This document shows positions 1 to 5,686 of a stretch of DNA of 11,847 bases, in pieces (position 1 is the first letter of the stretch; each line of letters starts with the position of its first letter). The notes below the pieces were generated by a model. The model did no database searches. It was not told where the DNA came from and saw only the letters and a list, made by a program, of their open reading frames with translations. Source of the DNA: JBEKTY01 sp049515555. Lineage in GTDB: Bacteria > Planctomycetota > Planctomycetia > Pirellulales > Thermoguttaceae. The stretch spans positions 1 to 11,847 of the forward strand of contig JBEKTY010000208.1 in NCBI GenBank assembly GCA_049515555.1, given 5' to 3'. Position numbers and translations under genes: made by a program.

Positions 1-290
1 GGCAGCGCGGCGCCCGTACCGGCGGCCCCGCCGGTCATGGCCCCCAGGTCGGACAGCTCCGGCGGCGGCTCCGGCTCGGCCTTGTCAGCGGCAGGCCCCG
101 GGGCCGGCTCCGCGAACAGGCTGGGCTGGATGAGAGAGGGTTCCCGCGGCGCCGACTCGGCTTGCTGATCGTCCGGGCGGGCCGCCGCGGTTTCGTTTTC
201 GTAGTCTTGGCCCGTGGAAGGCGAACTGCTCGCACTCAGGATCAGGGCTGATAGGATCAACCGCAGTCGCCAGGGTGTTGAGTTTACCAC
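1..290 (-). CDS. N-terminus of a secreted proline-rich protein, cut by the window edge
   Basis: An open frame starts at a GTG (290-288) and runs off the left edge, giving 96 residues without a stop. The first residues have the form of a Sec signal peptide: a short region with two arginines (STPWRLR), a hydrophobic core (LILSALILSA) and a small-residue stretch before STGQDYENE. What follows is rich in Pro, Ala and Glu (QPSLFAEPAPGPAADKAEPE), as in a linker or disordered segment of an exported protein. The GTG is chosen because an AAGGG-type ribosome site lies 8 bases upstream (299-303) and an in-frame TAA lies a little further up. The family is not recognised and no domain is visible in the part present. 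Two other minus-strand frames overlap, but they give arginine- and serine-rich sequence without a signal peptide. Seen: frame, start, signal. Inferred: export. Confidence 0.65.
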   Translation of the reverse strand, partial: MVNSTPWRLRLILSALILSASSSPSTGQDYENETAAARPDDQQAESAPREPSLIQPSLFAEPAPGPAADKAEPEPPPELSDLGAMTGGAAGTGAAL

Positions 291-330
291 TTTTGCTACC
301 CTTGCCGTCGGCCGAGCCCCGCCTTACCCT

Positions 331-339
331 ATTATCCCA
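331..339 (-). promoter_or_regulatory. possible extended -10 promoter element for the 290 to 1 gene
   Basis: Read on the minus strand, this is TGG followed by GATAAT, a five-of-six match to TATAAT with the TG of an extended -10. It lies about 40 bases before the GTG at 290. No convincing -35 hexamer is seen 16-18 bases upstream, which an extended -10 promoter can tolerate. The call rests on motif match and position only. Confidence 0.3.
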
Positions 340-369
340 CATACACGTATTCGCCCTGCTTTCCCTTAG

Positions 370-519
370 AAATGAACATTCTCAGAGAATGCCTCTCTTC
401 TGGGGCATTGGGAGTAATCGGTACCGACTGCAAAGTTTACCGCGTTTACGTTCTACTCCGCGCTTCACACGCCAACCCGGTAGGCCGCCCTGCGACGGGC
501 GGCTAGGTGCCGGGTTTTT
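370..519 (+). ncRNA. candidate structured non-coding RNA or leader ending in an intrinsic terminator
   Basis: This stretch lies upstream of, and divergent to, the minus-strand gene that starts at 290. It contains closely spaced complementary segments: CATTCT/AGAATG with a 3-base loop (377-391), AATGCC/GGCATT (388-409) that shares bases with the first and so excludes it, a perfect TCGGTACCGA palindrome (418-427), and a terminator hairpin with a T-tract (470-519). No plus-strand reading frame here looks coding. A short RNA ending at the terminator would explain the layout. A leader for a lost gene, or the trailer of a gene upstream of the region, is also possible. No known RNA family signature (tmRNA, SRP, RNase P, 6S) was recognised. 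The 5' end is unknown; the start given is only the first structured base region. Confidence 0.3.
470..519 (+). terminator. intrinsic terminator, two-tier hairpin plus T-tract
   Basis: An outer stem AACCCGG (474-480) pairs with CCGGGTT (510-516). An inner stem GCCGCCC (484-490) pairs with GGGCGGC (497-503) around a 6-base loop. TTTTT ends the structure at 519. On the minus strand there is no T-tract after the stem, so the orientation is plus. No plus-strand protein gene precedes it in the window. The base CGCCAAC at 470-476 could also pair with GTTGGCG at 528-534, extending the stem past the T-tract. Confidence 0.7.
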
Positions 520-527
520 CTTTAGCC

Positions 528-550
528 GTTGGCGTCAGCTATGCGCCAAC
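528..550. repeat. 7-bp inverted repeat beside the terminator
   Basis: GTTGGCG (528-534) and CGCCAAC (544-550) form a perfect 7-bp stem with a 9-base loop. The segment CGCCAACCC is present twice, at 470-478 and 544-552, so GTTGGCG at 528 has two alternative partners, one of them in the terminator stem. This would be consistent with switching between structures, but it may be chance. Confidence 0.45.
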
Positions 551-698
551 CCATGACCAAACCCCCGATGGAATTTTGATTGGGCAGGAACGAGCCGCCG
601 AGACGGCCAGGACAGCACCATATATATGAGGAATGGCTAGCCGCCAAGAAACGTGGCATTTCTGCGCCATCGGGGGGCAGCCAAGGATCAGGCCGAAG
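551..698. other. intergenic stretch with nothing recognised
   Basis: No convincing reading frame, RNA gene or promoter is seen. Short open frames on both strands give low-complexity, arginine- or proline-rich products without ribosome sites. Confidence 0.5.
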
Positions 699-836
699 TC
701 AGGAACCAGGAAGCCCAGGGCCGACTTTCGGCAGCGCCACGATCAAGAACGTGGCGATGGGGCCAAGGAAAAGTGACACCAGCCACCACAACAGTCGCTG
801 CGGCCCGCTGCGCCACAACACCCAATGAGCCGTCAT
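699..836 (-). CDS. possible 45-residue single-pass membrane peptide
   Basis: From the ATG at 836-834 the minus strand encodes 45 residues. After a short N-terminal region (TAHWVLWRSGPQR) comes one strongly hydrophobic segment, LLWWLVSLFLGPIATFLIVAL, at about residues 15-35, and then a Pro/Gly-rich tail ending at a TGA. The hydrophobic run with an internal GPIAT turn resembles small bacterial membrane proteins. The codons used mostly end in G or C, as in the confident genes here. Against it: no ribosome site sits at a normal distance (an AAGGAGG lies about 26 bases upstream), and the same frame stays open far upstream to 1640, so the start is a guess. It may instead be the tail of that longer frame, or a remnant. 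Confidence 0.35.
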   Translation of the reverse strand: MTAHWVLWRSGPQRLLWWLVSLFLGPIATFLIVALPKVGPGLPGS

Positions 837-920
837 TTTATTTCGACGACCGAACCACTTGCCCTCCTTTCGCTTTCCCTGCGCAATCCTGGTGGCTCTG
901 GTGGGCATCGGGCCAAGCTC

Positions 921-1133
921 GCCGTCAGTTACATGACGGCTCGCTTCCTTGGGGAAAAGCCAGCAAGTTGCTGACGGGCACACCTCGGCACTCGCCGCTG
1001 TCTCTGTCCCAACTTTCCACGGTGGAAAGTGCCGATCAAGCCGATGCAAGGCCATGATTCCACGTTTCCACGATTCCAACGGGGGCCTGGGCTTGAGCAG
1101 ACGGTTCTCGATGCGATGTCCGATTGTCGGACA
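921..1133. repeat. cluster of short perfect palindromes and TTCCAC motifs
   Basis: Four perfect dyads lie in 213 bases: GCCGTCA/TGACGGC with a 6-base loop (921-940), CAGCAA-G-TTGCTG (961-973), ACTTTCCAC-G-GTGGAAAGT (1012-1030) and TGTCCGA-TTG-TCGGACA (1117-1133). The third dyad's half-site TTTCCAC recurs at 1065-1071, flanked by GATTCCACG (1056-1064) and GATTCCAAC (1072-1080). No good reading frame covers the stretch. The dyads could be regulator sites, the end of a mobile element or recombination sites; none of these can be assigned from the sequence alone. Confidence 0.5.
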
Positions 1134-1640
1134 AATTGGGGCTCGGCCGGAGAAAACACCAGGCTTGGGCCATAGATATACGATATGCGATTCAATGACT
1201 TCTTGATCTATGACGAAGCCGCCACGGCACTTTACGATGACCCCAACAGTCAGCACAAGTGCCGAGACTGTTTGTGCAGGCTGTCGGAGACGGCGAGCAG
1301 GCATCCTGGTATGTTCTCGGAGGCAGCCAGTAAGGATGTTCGCAAGGGCGTGGCGTTCCGGCAGAAATCGCTCGACGATCTGGAACATGGCGTCTTCGGC
1401 CAGAGGCTTGCCCAGAAGTTGTGGAAACAGCCAGAGGAACCGGACAAAGGCAAGAGGGCGACAAAGCCAGGGCGAAGCCCGCCGCAAGGATACGGTGATT
1501 TCCTGCGGCAGTCTGTCCATCAGCAAGGCGATGTTCTCGGCGACATGGTTTGGGACGATTGGGAAGTCACCAGGAAGGCGTTGGAACTCGGCGGCGTCGA
1601 TCCCGCCGTTCTCGCCGATCCCCAGATGACTCCGGCTCAA
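1134..1640. other. unresolved coding-like stretch, open on both strands
   Basis: A minus-strand frame is open from an ATG at 1640 down to 699, and a plus-strand frame is open from an ATG at 1185 to 1784. They are registered so that the first base of one codon faces the third base of the other. By a rough hand count over about the first 105 minus-strand codons, GC is near 70% at both outer positions and about 45% at the middle one. That shows one of these two frames is, or was, coding. Guanine is more common at the first position in the plus frame, while the minus frame has more natural hydrophobic runs (AFVRFLWLFPQLLG). I recognise no family in either and see no ribosome site for either start. 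The minus frame begins directly behind the M56 stub, so an insertion or rearrangement at about 1640-1650 is likely. Confidence 0.35.
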
Positions 1641-1647
1641 CGCCTTG

Positions 1648-1794
1648 CTACCGCCACCGGGCGGCCGTGCGAGGCAGACATCGGGAGACCGCTTCCGCCA
1701 GGACTGCGATCACCAGGCCCTGCCACAAGAAATGGAGCATGGCATGGATCCAAGGGACACAGAGGCCCGTTTCGGTCAGGATGAGAGGATTCAT
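1648..1794 (-). pseudogene. N-terminal stub of an M56 (BlaR1-type) membrane sensor-protease
   Basis: An ATG at 1794-1792 with GAGGAG 7 bases upstream (1802-1807) starts 48 codons ending at a TAG (1650-1648). The product contains PWIHAMLHFLWQGLVIAVLA and then RCLPRTAARWR. In M56 proteins the opening pattern is a LHFLWQG-like first membrane segment followed by a basic loop with an AR-x-RY motif. Here the stop falls where the tyrosine of that motif is expected, and a TAT or TAC codon needs one change to become TAG. However, no frame downstream continues with the next membrane segments or with the zinc-binding HExxH, so more than a point mutation has occurred. It is the third gene of the BlaI operon, 99 bases behind the secreted protein gene. 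In the family, M56 partners cleave or trigger inactivation of the BlaI repressor; this stub could not. Confidence 0.7.
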
Positions 1795-1893
1795 GTTTCT
1801 ACTCCTCGAATTGGCTTGTTCGGCCGCAAGGTTCCAGTGTCCGCCGCTGGCGTTACCCGCACGCGTTCTGTTACTGGCCACCGGTCGCGCGGC

Positions 1894-2739
1894 TTACGGG
1901 GCACTGGGGCCGCTCTTCAGCGGGCAGACCAGCGTGGCGGCCCAATTCACCTCGGGAAACCGCGGGACATCAGGCCTCTCGTCGCGACGGACCGTCTCGA
2001 CCGGCCCTTTGGCGAACCATGTGCCCACTTCGGTGACGCGGAATCGCCAACTCGCCTGTAGGCCCCAGCGGATCGTAAACACGTCGCCCTTGGCGATCTT
2101 GTGGTCCGTTCCCCGGTCGATCGATATTGTTTTCTTCTCTGGGTCGGCTGTGACGATTCGACCAGTGGCATACTTGGGCATGCGCAGACTCCCGCCCACG
2201 GCCACTTGTTGCTCGTTGCTCGTCAACAGCACGCGATGCTTCTCCTTGGTCACCACGACGATCCTGGCCCGGACCCCGTAGAGGCCGGCGGTCGGGAAGT
2301 ACGGCGTCGTGTTGACCGCTTCGGACGAGTTGCTCTTCAGGCAGCGGCCTTTGGTCTGCCACTCAACCACCAGCGCGGTCCCCGGTTTGATTTCCTGCTC
2401 CGGCTGGGGCGACTTCCGGCATTGGCCGGCCGTTTGCGCCGACTCCGGCTCGACTTCCGGGTAGGTGAGGAAAGACACGGCCGAGCGGAGGAACGCGGTA
2501 TAATCACCGGTGTTTTCCTCGTAGGGCCAATCTCCGACCAGTACCACGGGGGTCTTCCCCACGTTGAGCAGGTCGAGGTGGACCTTCCAACCAGCCGCAG
2601 CGTTTTCGTTCATGGTCTCGATGGACAGGCGCAAGCGCAGCCCAGCGTTCTCGGGACCTGCCGTCGTTTGATCTCCCCGGGCCCAAGGCGCCGGACCCAG
2701 CAGTAACGCGCCAACCAGTGCTGACAGTACCTTTTTCAT
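1894..2739 (-). CDS. secreted two-domain protein of the BlaI operon, family unknown
   Basis: This is a 281-residue protein. The start at the ATG 2739-2737 is chosen over an upstream in-frame ATG (2838), which would lie inside the repressor gene, because AGGAG (2749-2753) sits 9 bases before it and the product begins with a clear signal peptide (KKVLSALVGALLLG, then PWARGD). Residues about 33-183 look like a beta-sandwich, with alternating strands such as LRLRLSIET, WKVHLDLLNVG and VRARIVVVTKE. Residues about 193-270 carry the pattern GRIVTADPEKKTISIDRG followed by IAKGDVFTIRWG, a small beta-barrel pattern found at the ends of some envelope proteins. Three cysteines (about 107, 133 and 272) are present. 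It lies 49 bases after the repressor gene, so the two are probably co-transcribed from the operator-flanked promoter at 3200-3272. Catalytic residues are not evident; a binding or structural role outside the cytoplasm is an inference. Confidence 0.85.
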   Translation of the reverse strand: MKKVLSALVGALLLGPAPWARGDQTTAGPENAGLRLRLSIETMNENAAAGWKVHLDLLNVGKTPVVLVGDWPYEENTGDYTAFLRSAVSFLTYPEVEPESAQTAGQCRKSPQPEQEIKPGTALVVEWQTKGRCLKSNSSEAVNTTPYFPTAGLYGVRARIVVVTKEKHRVLLTSNEQQVAVGGSLRMPKYATGRIVTADPEKKTISIDRGTDHKIAKGDVFTIRWGLQASWRFRVTEVGTWFAKGPVETVRRDERPDVPRFPEVNWAATLVCPLKSGPSAP

Positions 2740-2788
2740 CGTGCCGTTCTCCTGTTCTTGGTATTGAAGGGCGTCCATGTGGACGTCC

Positions 2789-3172
2789 CTAGGGTTTTCT
2801 TTTGCGGTTGATAAGCCGGCGGATTTGCTTGAGTTCATCCTCGCCGAGTTCCGCGGTCTCCAGCAGGTTCAGCATCACTGCCGTGGCCGAGCCGTCGAAC
2901 ACCCGCTCGACCAGGTCACAGAGCATCCCGCGGGTAACCATCTCTTCAGTGACGCACGGGGAGTAGACATAGTTCCCTTCCACCCGCTTGCGGCGCACAT
3001 ACCCCTTTTGGGTCATTATCTTCATGATTGTCATGACGGACGTGTAGGCCAGGTCGCGAACTTGGGCCAGCAGGTCGCGGACCCGCCGGCCCGGCAATGG
3101 GCCTTCACGCCAAAGGATCTTGAGGATCTCCAATTCCAGTTCCGTGGGGTGTGCCGAGGTACGCCTTGCCAT
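2789..3172 (-). CDS. BlaI/MecI/CopY-family transcriptional repressor
   Basis: This is a 127-residue protein, the normal length for the family. The N-terminal winged helix begins PTELELEILKILWREGPLPG (residues 9-28). The recognition helix falls near residues 43-57 (YTSVMTIMKIMTQKGY) and the wing near 58-70 (VRRKRVEGNYVY). The C-terminal dimerisation region has the family-type VERVFDGSATAVMLNLLE (88-105). The start has GGAGG 8 bases upstream (3181-3185). BlaI-type proteins bind palindromic operators as dimers and are inactivated through an M56 membrane protease that senses an outside signal. Here the gene leads an operon with a secreted protein and an M56 stub, and its own promoter lies between two inverted operator copies, which points to autorepression. 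No Asn-Phe pair is found at the position where staphylococcal BlaI is cut. Confidence 0.95.
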   Translation of the reverse strand: MARRTSAHPTELELEILKILWREGPLPGRRVRDLLAQVRDLAYTSVMTIMKIMTQKGYVRRKRVEGNYVYSPCVTEEMVTRGMLCDLVERVFDGSATAVMLNLLETAELGEDELKQIRRLINRKRKP

Positions 3173-3199
3173 GCTCGCATCCTCCGAACTTGAAGCGGG

Positions 3200-3272
3200 T
3201 CTACTAATTCTTTAGATATCTTATCGCGGCCGATATTCCGTGTCAACGGGGGATATCGAAAGAATTAGTAGA
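3200..3272 (-). promoter_or_regulatory. promoter of the BlaI operon between two inverted operator copies
   Basis: On the minus strand a perfect -35 TTGACA (3246-3241) is followed after 17 bases by TAAGAT (3223-3218), a four-of-six -10. A 21-base element lies on each side in opposite orientation: 3200-3220 begins TCTACTAATTCTTT on the plus strand and ends GATATC; 3252-3272 is its reverse complement with one difference (A to C between the TTT and GATATC). The inner copy overlaps the -10 and likely start point; the outer copy ends 5 bases upstream of the -35. The CTACTAA...TTAG core fits BlaI-type dyads, which carry TACTA/TAGTA half-sites. A repressor bound to both copies would block the promoter, so autoregulation is the natural reading. 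Confidence 0.85.
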
Positions 3273-3364
3273 TCACCGGCCGGTTCCACCGCCGCCAATC
3301 TCTCTGCACGATAAGACTTCCACCCCCCTACGGGTACATGTCCTCTGATTTCCTGCGAGTTGCC
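3273..3364. other. short intergenic stretch with a 10-bp palindrome
   Basis: This lies between the outer operator and the end of the WG-repeat gene. ACCGGCCGGT (3275-3284) is a perfect palindrome, but no T-tract follows it on either strand. Nothing else is recognised. Confidence 0.5.
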
Positions 3365-4650
3365 TCACTTCGGCCTGGGCTTCCATACAACCTGCCCGCT
3401 GCGGTTGACATATCCCAAGCCGGCTCCATCCCCTTGTTTCGGGTGAAACGTCACGTAGGCAAGCTCGCCCAGGAAAAAGTGAGCGTAGGCGTAGATCGGC
3501 TCGACGATCACGCTGCCCCGAGTGTCGATGAAGCCGTGCTTCTTCTCCACGACGATGCCCGCCCTGCCGTTCCAGAAGGACGAGACGTCGTCGAACCGGG
3601 GCCGAATTGCAATCATCCCCTTCCGATCGATGAAACCCCGTTTTCCCTGGATCTTCGCACCAGCCAATCCTTCAGCGAAGCCGTGTGCGTCGTCGAATTC
3701 TCCGGGCACGGCCTTGGCCCCCGTCTTGTCCACAAAGAGAGACTTGCCGTTGACCTTGTGGCCAACTGGGCCATCCTGGCGGCCGCAACTTCGTCAAACT
3801 TGAGCTGAATAGCAAACCGTCCCTGGGAGTCCCGCGTGGCTTCAACCCCCTTAAGGTGCCACGCCCGCCGGCGTTCGGACCAGTTCAGGAGCACCTCGTT
3901 CGGCTTGTCGCTCAGCAGGACATACGGGACGCCGCGTTCGTCCTTAATAACGAACAGCGGTGAGAGTTGGCAAAAGTCAAGGACATGGAGCCAAAGGTAA
4001 GGATCGCCGCGATGGTGTGCGCCGTTTGGCCCTTTCTCTGCGAACAGCTTCATGTAGTCTTCGATCTGCTCACGGGTGGGCCCCTGAGCCAGCGGCTTGA
4101 GCGCCTGGTGCTCTCGGGACGACTCTCGCACGACGGCGAGACGGAAATCGAGCCAGTGGGCGGCGCTGTTCGTCCGCCGATCTCGCTCTGCTTCTTTCGA
4201 CAGGGTCATTCCCAGGGCGGTGAGAATCTTGGCTGCTATTTCTGGTTCATAGTCCGATCCGGCGACCACTGTGTAGCGGCCGTCCGTGGCAATGACATGG
4301 ACCACGGCGGCCCCGCGAAAGTCCGCCGGCGCCTGGCCAACTCGGTCTGTCGGTGAAGCGAGCGTGACGATATAGGGGACGAACACCTTGTACCAGGTGC
4401 TAAGACCAGCCGCTACGTCGCGGCGGGAGTTGAACGCCGCCGGCCGGCTCGACAGCCGCCAATCGGCATCCACCGCTTTCTTAAGCCTCTGGGCGACAGC
4501 TTCTAGCGTTTCGGCAGAGGCGGAGGGCTTCGCCGCCGCTGCGTCAGCTTCGGCCGCCGAGCCGATGCGGCCGGATCCGAACAACGCGAGCGGAAGGGCC
4601 ACCATCGTGCCTGCTACGCCCAGCACACCCCCAATGCCGCGGAGTCTCAT
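3365..4650 (-). pseudogene. secreted WG-repeat protein, split by a single frameshift
   Basis: The start ATG (4650-4648) has GAGGAG 7 bases upstream (4658-4663). The first 33 residues form a signal peptide (RLRGIGG, then VLGVAGTMVALPLALFGSG, then SAAEA). The first frame gives about 295 sensible residues to a CAG at 3768-3766. A -1 (or +2) change at about 3764-3765 then moves the reading into the frame that continues GHKVNGKSLFVDKTG and ends at the stop at 3365. Joined, the product is about 428 residues. The C-terminal third carries roughly four WG-type units, for example FVDKTGAKAVPGEFDDAHGF, GFIDRKGMIAIRPRFDDV and GFIDTRGSVIVEPIYAYA. The broken junction falls inside the first unit, so the repeats belong to one protein. 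WG repeats are beta-rich and probably bind partners; no enzyme motif is seen. The middle (about residues 90-270) is not recognised. Without the shift the product would end in an unrelated tail at 3613. Confidence 0.7.
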
Positions 4651-4738
4651 GGCTTCGCTCCTCGAAGTTCGACTTATCTTGCGGAATCCATCCGGGTTGC
4701 CCCGTCCAGGGCAAACACCACCCTCGTGTTACTCAATC

Positions 4739-4744
4739 ATTCTA
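4739..4744 (-). promoter_or_regulatory. weak -10 candidate for the WG-repeat gene
   Basis: TAGAAT on the minus strand matches TATAAT at five of six positions, 89 bases before the ATG at 4650. No clear -35 is found at 16-18 bases. A direct repeat lies just upstream (4766-4784). Confidence 0.25.
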
Positions 4745-4765
4745 TCCGGAGTTGCATTGAGGCTT

Positions 4766-4784
4766 TGTAACAAACATGTAACAA
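4766..4784. repeat. direct repeat TGTAACAA, one helical turn apart
   Basis: TGTAACAA occurs at 4766-4773 and again at 4777-4784, an 11-base period that puts both copies on the same face of the helix. It sits upstream of the -10 candidate for the WG-repeat gene, so it could be an activator or repressor site. Two copies are too few to exclude chance. Confidence 0.4.
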
Positions 4785-4997
4785 CGCATCCATGCAGGCC
4801 CGAGAGGCGGCGTCGGCTGGCTGACGCGATCCATGTATCGTCCAGTCGTTGCGGCCTTGTCGGCGGAAACCTGACCATCGCGGACGTCGCCACCCTCGTC
4901 TTGAGGAGCAACCTCTGCGCGTCAGGGGGTGTCTGCGCCGGCGTTCGCGAGCGTCCATCGGGCGTCCCGGCCCCAGCCGACGGTGATTCTTTGACGG
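4785..4997. other. intergenic stretch with nothing recognised
   Basis: Several short open frames exist on both strands but give arginine- and proline-rich products with no ribosome site. On the minus strand a +1 shift at the end of the remnant at 4998 would continue as QAVTVKESPSAG and then lose protein-like character. Confidence 0.4.
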
Positions 4998-5168
4998 TTA
5001 CGGCCTGCGGGCATCGCCGTAGAGAACCCCGACCACTCTATAGCCGGTCCTGCCGTCGAGTTGCCCTTGGGCTTTGACGAAGAGAATCGCCTCGCGTCCC
5101 ACCGCCAATTCTCGCTTCACAAGGCGAGCGAACTGCGATTGGATGTCGCTTACGTTTTCCGGTGCCGC
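4998..5168 (-). pseudogene. C-terminal remnant of an unidentified protein
   Basis: Between a TGA (5171-5169) and a TAA (5000-4998) the minus strand encodes 56 residues of natural-looking sequence, including NVSDIQSQFARLVKREL, then GREAILFVKAQGQ, then GYRVVGVLYGD. The helix-strand-helix look, with a hydrophobic strand ILFVKA, resembles the end of ExbD/TolR-type proteins, but the match is by eye and weak. There is no start codon with a ribosome site, and the upstream sequence in all frames is poor, so this can only be the end of a broken gene. Confidence 0.35.
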
Positions 5169-5171
5169 TCA

Positions 5172-5412
5172 CCGGGGGTTACCTGCCGATTCTGGTGTCG
5201 CAAGAGGTGTCAACACCTCCGATAACGCCGGCCGCCGGAGAGTCAATACCCCGCGTTCTCCCGTTGACTTTTTGGATTTCTGATGGCTGGTCGGGAAGTT
5301 TCCCCGGGAGAGTTTCAAGTGCCACCGTTGCCCCCGGCCGCCACTTCCGCGCTGGTCGGCCGCCGCTAACGGGCAATGGCTCGTGGCAGCGGACCTCCAC
5401 AACTGACGTGCT
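5172..5412. other. intergenic stretch with nothing recognised
   Basis: Open frames on the minus strand (ending at 5169 and 5179) give unconvincing sequence without start signals. They may be drifted remains of the same decayed gene as the remnant at 4998-5168. Confidence 0.4.
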
Positions 5413-5451
5413 AGCCCAACTCTCTCCACGGATCGTGGAGAGAGTTGGGCT
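5413..5451. terminator. perfect 18-bp inverted repeat with a 3-base loop
   Basis: AGCCCAACTCTCTCCACG (5413-5430) and its exact reverse complement (5434-5451) flank GAT. The stem is long and perfect. On the minus strand it begins 12 bases after the TAA at 5464, the normal place for a terminator hairpin, but no T-tract follows. The alternatives are a palindromic repeat of the REP type or an end of a mobile element. Only a genome-wide copy count can tell these apart. Confidence 0.6.
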
Positions 5452-5463
5452 CGCTTGGTCCCA

Positions 5464-5685
5464 TTAGCTTGAGGATGCTCCCAACGGGTGATGCGGCTGC
5501 GGGTTCGCTCCCGCCGGAATGCCATCAACTCGGCCGGGCAGGCTAAGGTTGTCCGACAGGTATTCGTCCGTGTGCACCGTCAGAATTGTTCCGATAGCGG
5601 TTGCCGCGGCGAAGATTTGCGGCAATTCACCCGCCGCCGAACCGCCGCACTGGAGCGCGCCGGACGGCCACTTGCCTGAACCCTG
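5464..5685 (-). pseudogene. 3' remnant of a minus-strand gene ending at the hairpin
   Basis: The minus strand reads about 70 residues of protein-like sequence to a TAA at 5466-5464: GELPQIFAAATAIGTILTVH, then DEYLSDNLSLPGRVDG, then a Pro/His-rich tail. Codon third positions are GC-rich as in the confident genes. Further upstream the same frame enters the antisense of the M14-like gene and loses protein character at about 5690, so a junction between two gene fragments probably lies there. The strong hairpin directly downstream supports a real gene end. The family is unknown. Confidence 0.35.
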
Positions 5686-5686
5686 G

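Noticed and set aside
275..556. Plus-strand ORF of 93 codons
   Set aside because: It runs through the terminator hairpin, has no ribosome site and begins in the antisense of the signal peptide at 290.
1134..1794. Insertion sequence with terminal inverted repeats at the M56 break
   Set aside because: A junction is likely, but no matching inverted repeats, target duplication or recognisable transposase motif was found by eye.
2101..2706. Plus-strand ORF of 201 codons
   Set aside because: It is an open antisense frame of the secreted operon protein, common at this GC content; the minus strand has the signal peptide and ribosome site.
3764..3900. A SecDF P1-head-like segment in the WG-repeat protein
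   Set aside because: GRFAIQLKFDEVAAARM has some likeness, but once the frame break is repaired the same segment completes a WG repeat, which explains it better.
4388..5077. Plus-strand ORF of 229 codons
   Set aside because: Its first part is the antisense of the signal-peptide end of the WG-repeat gene; the rest is arginine-rich without start signals.
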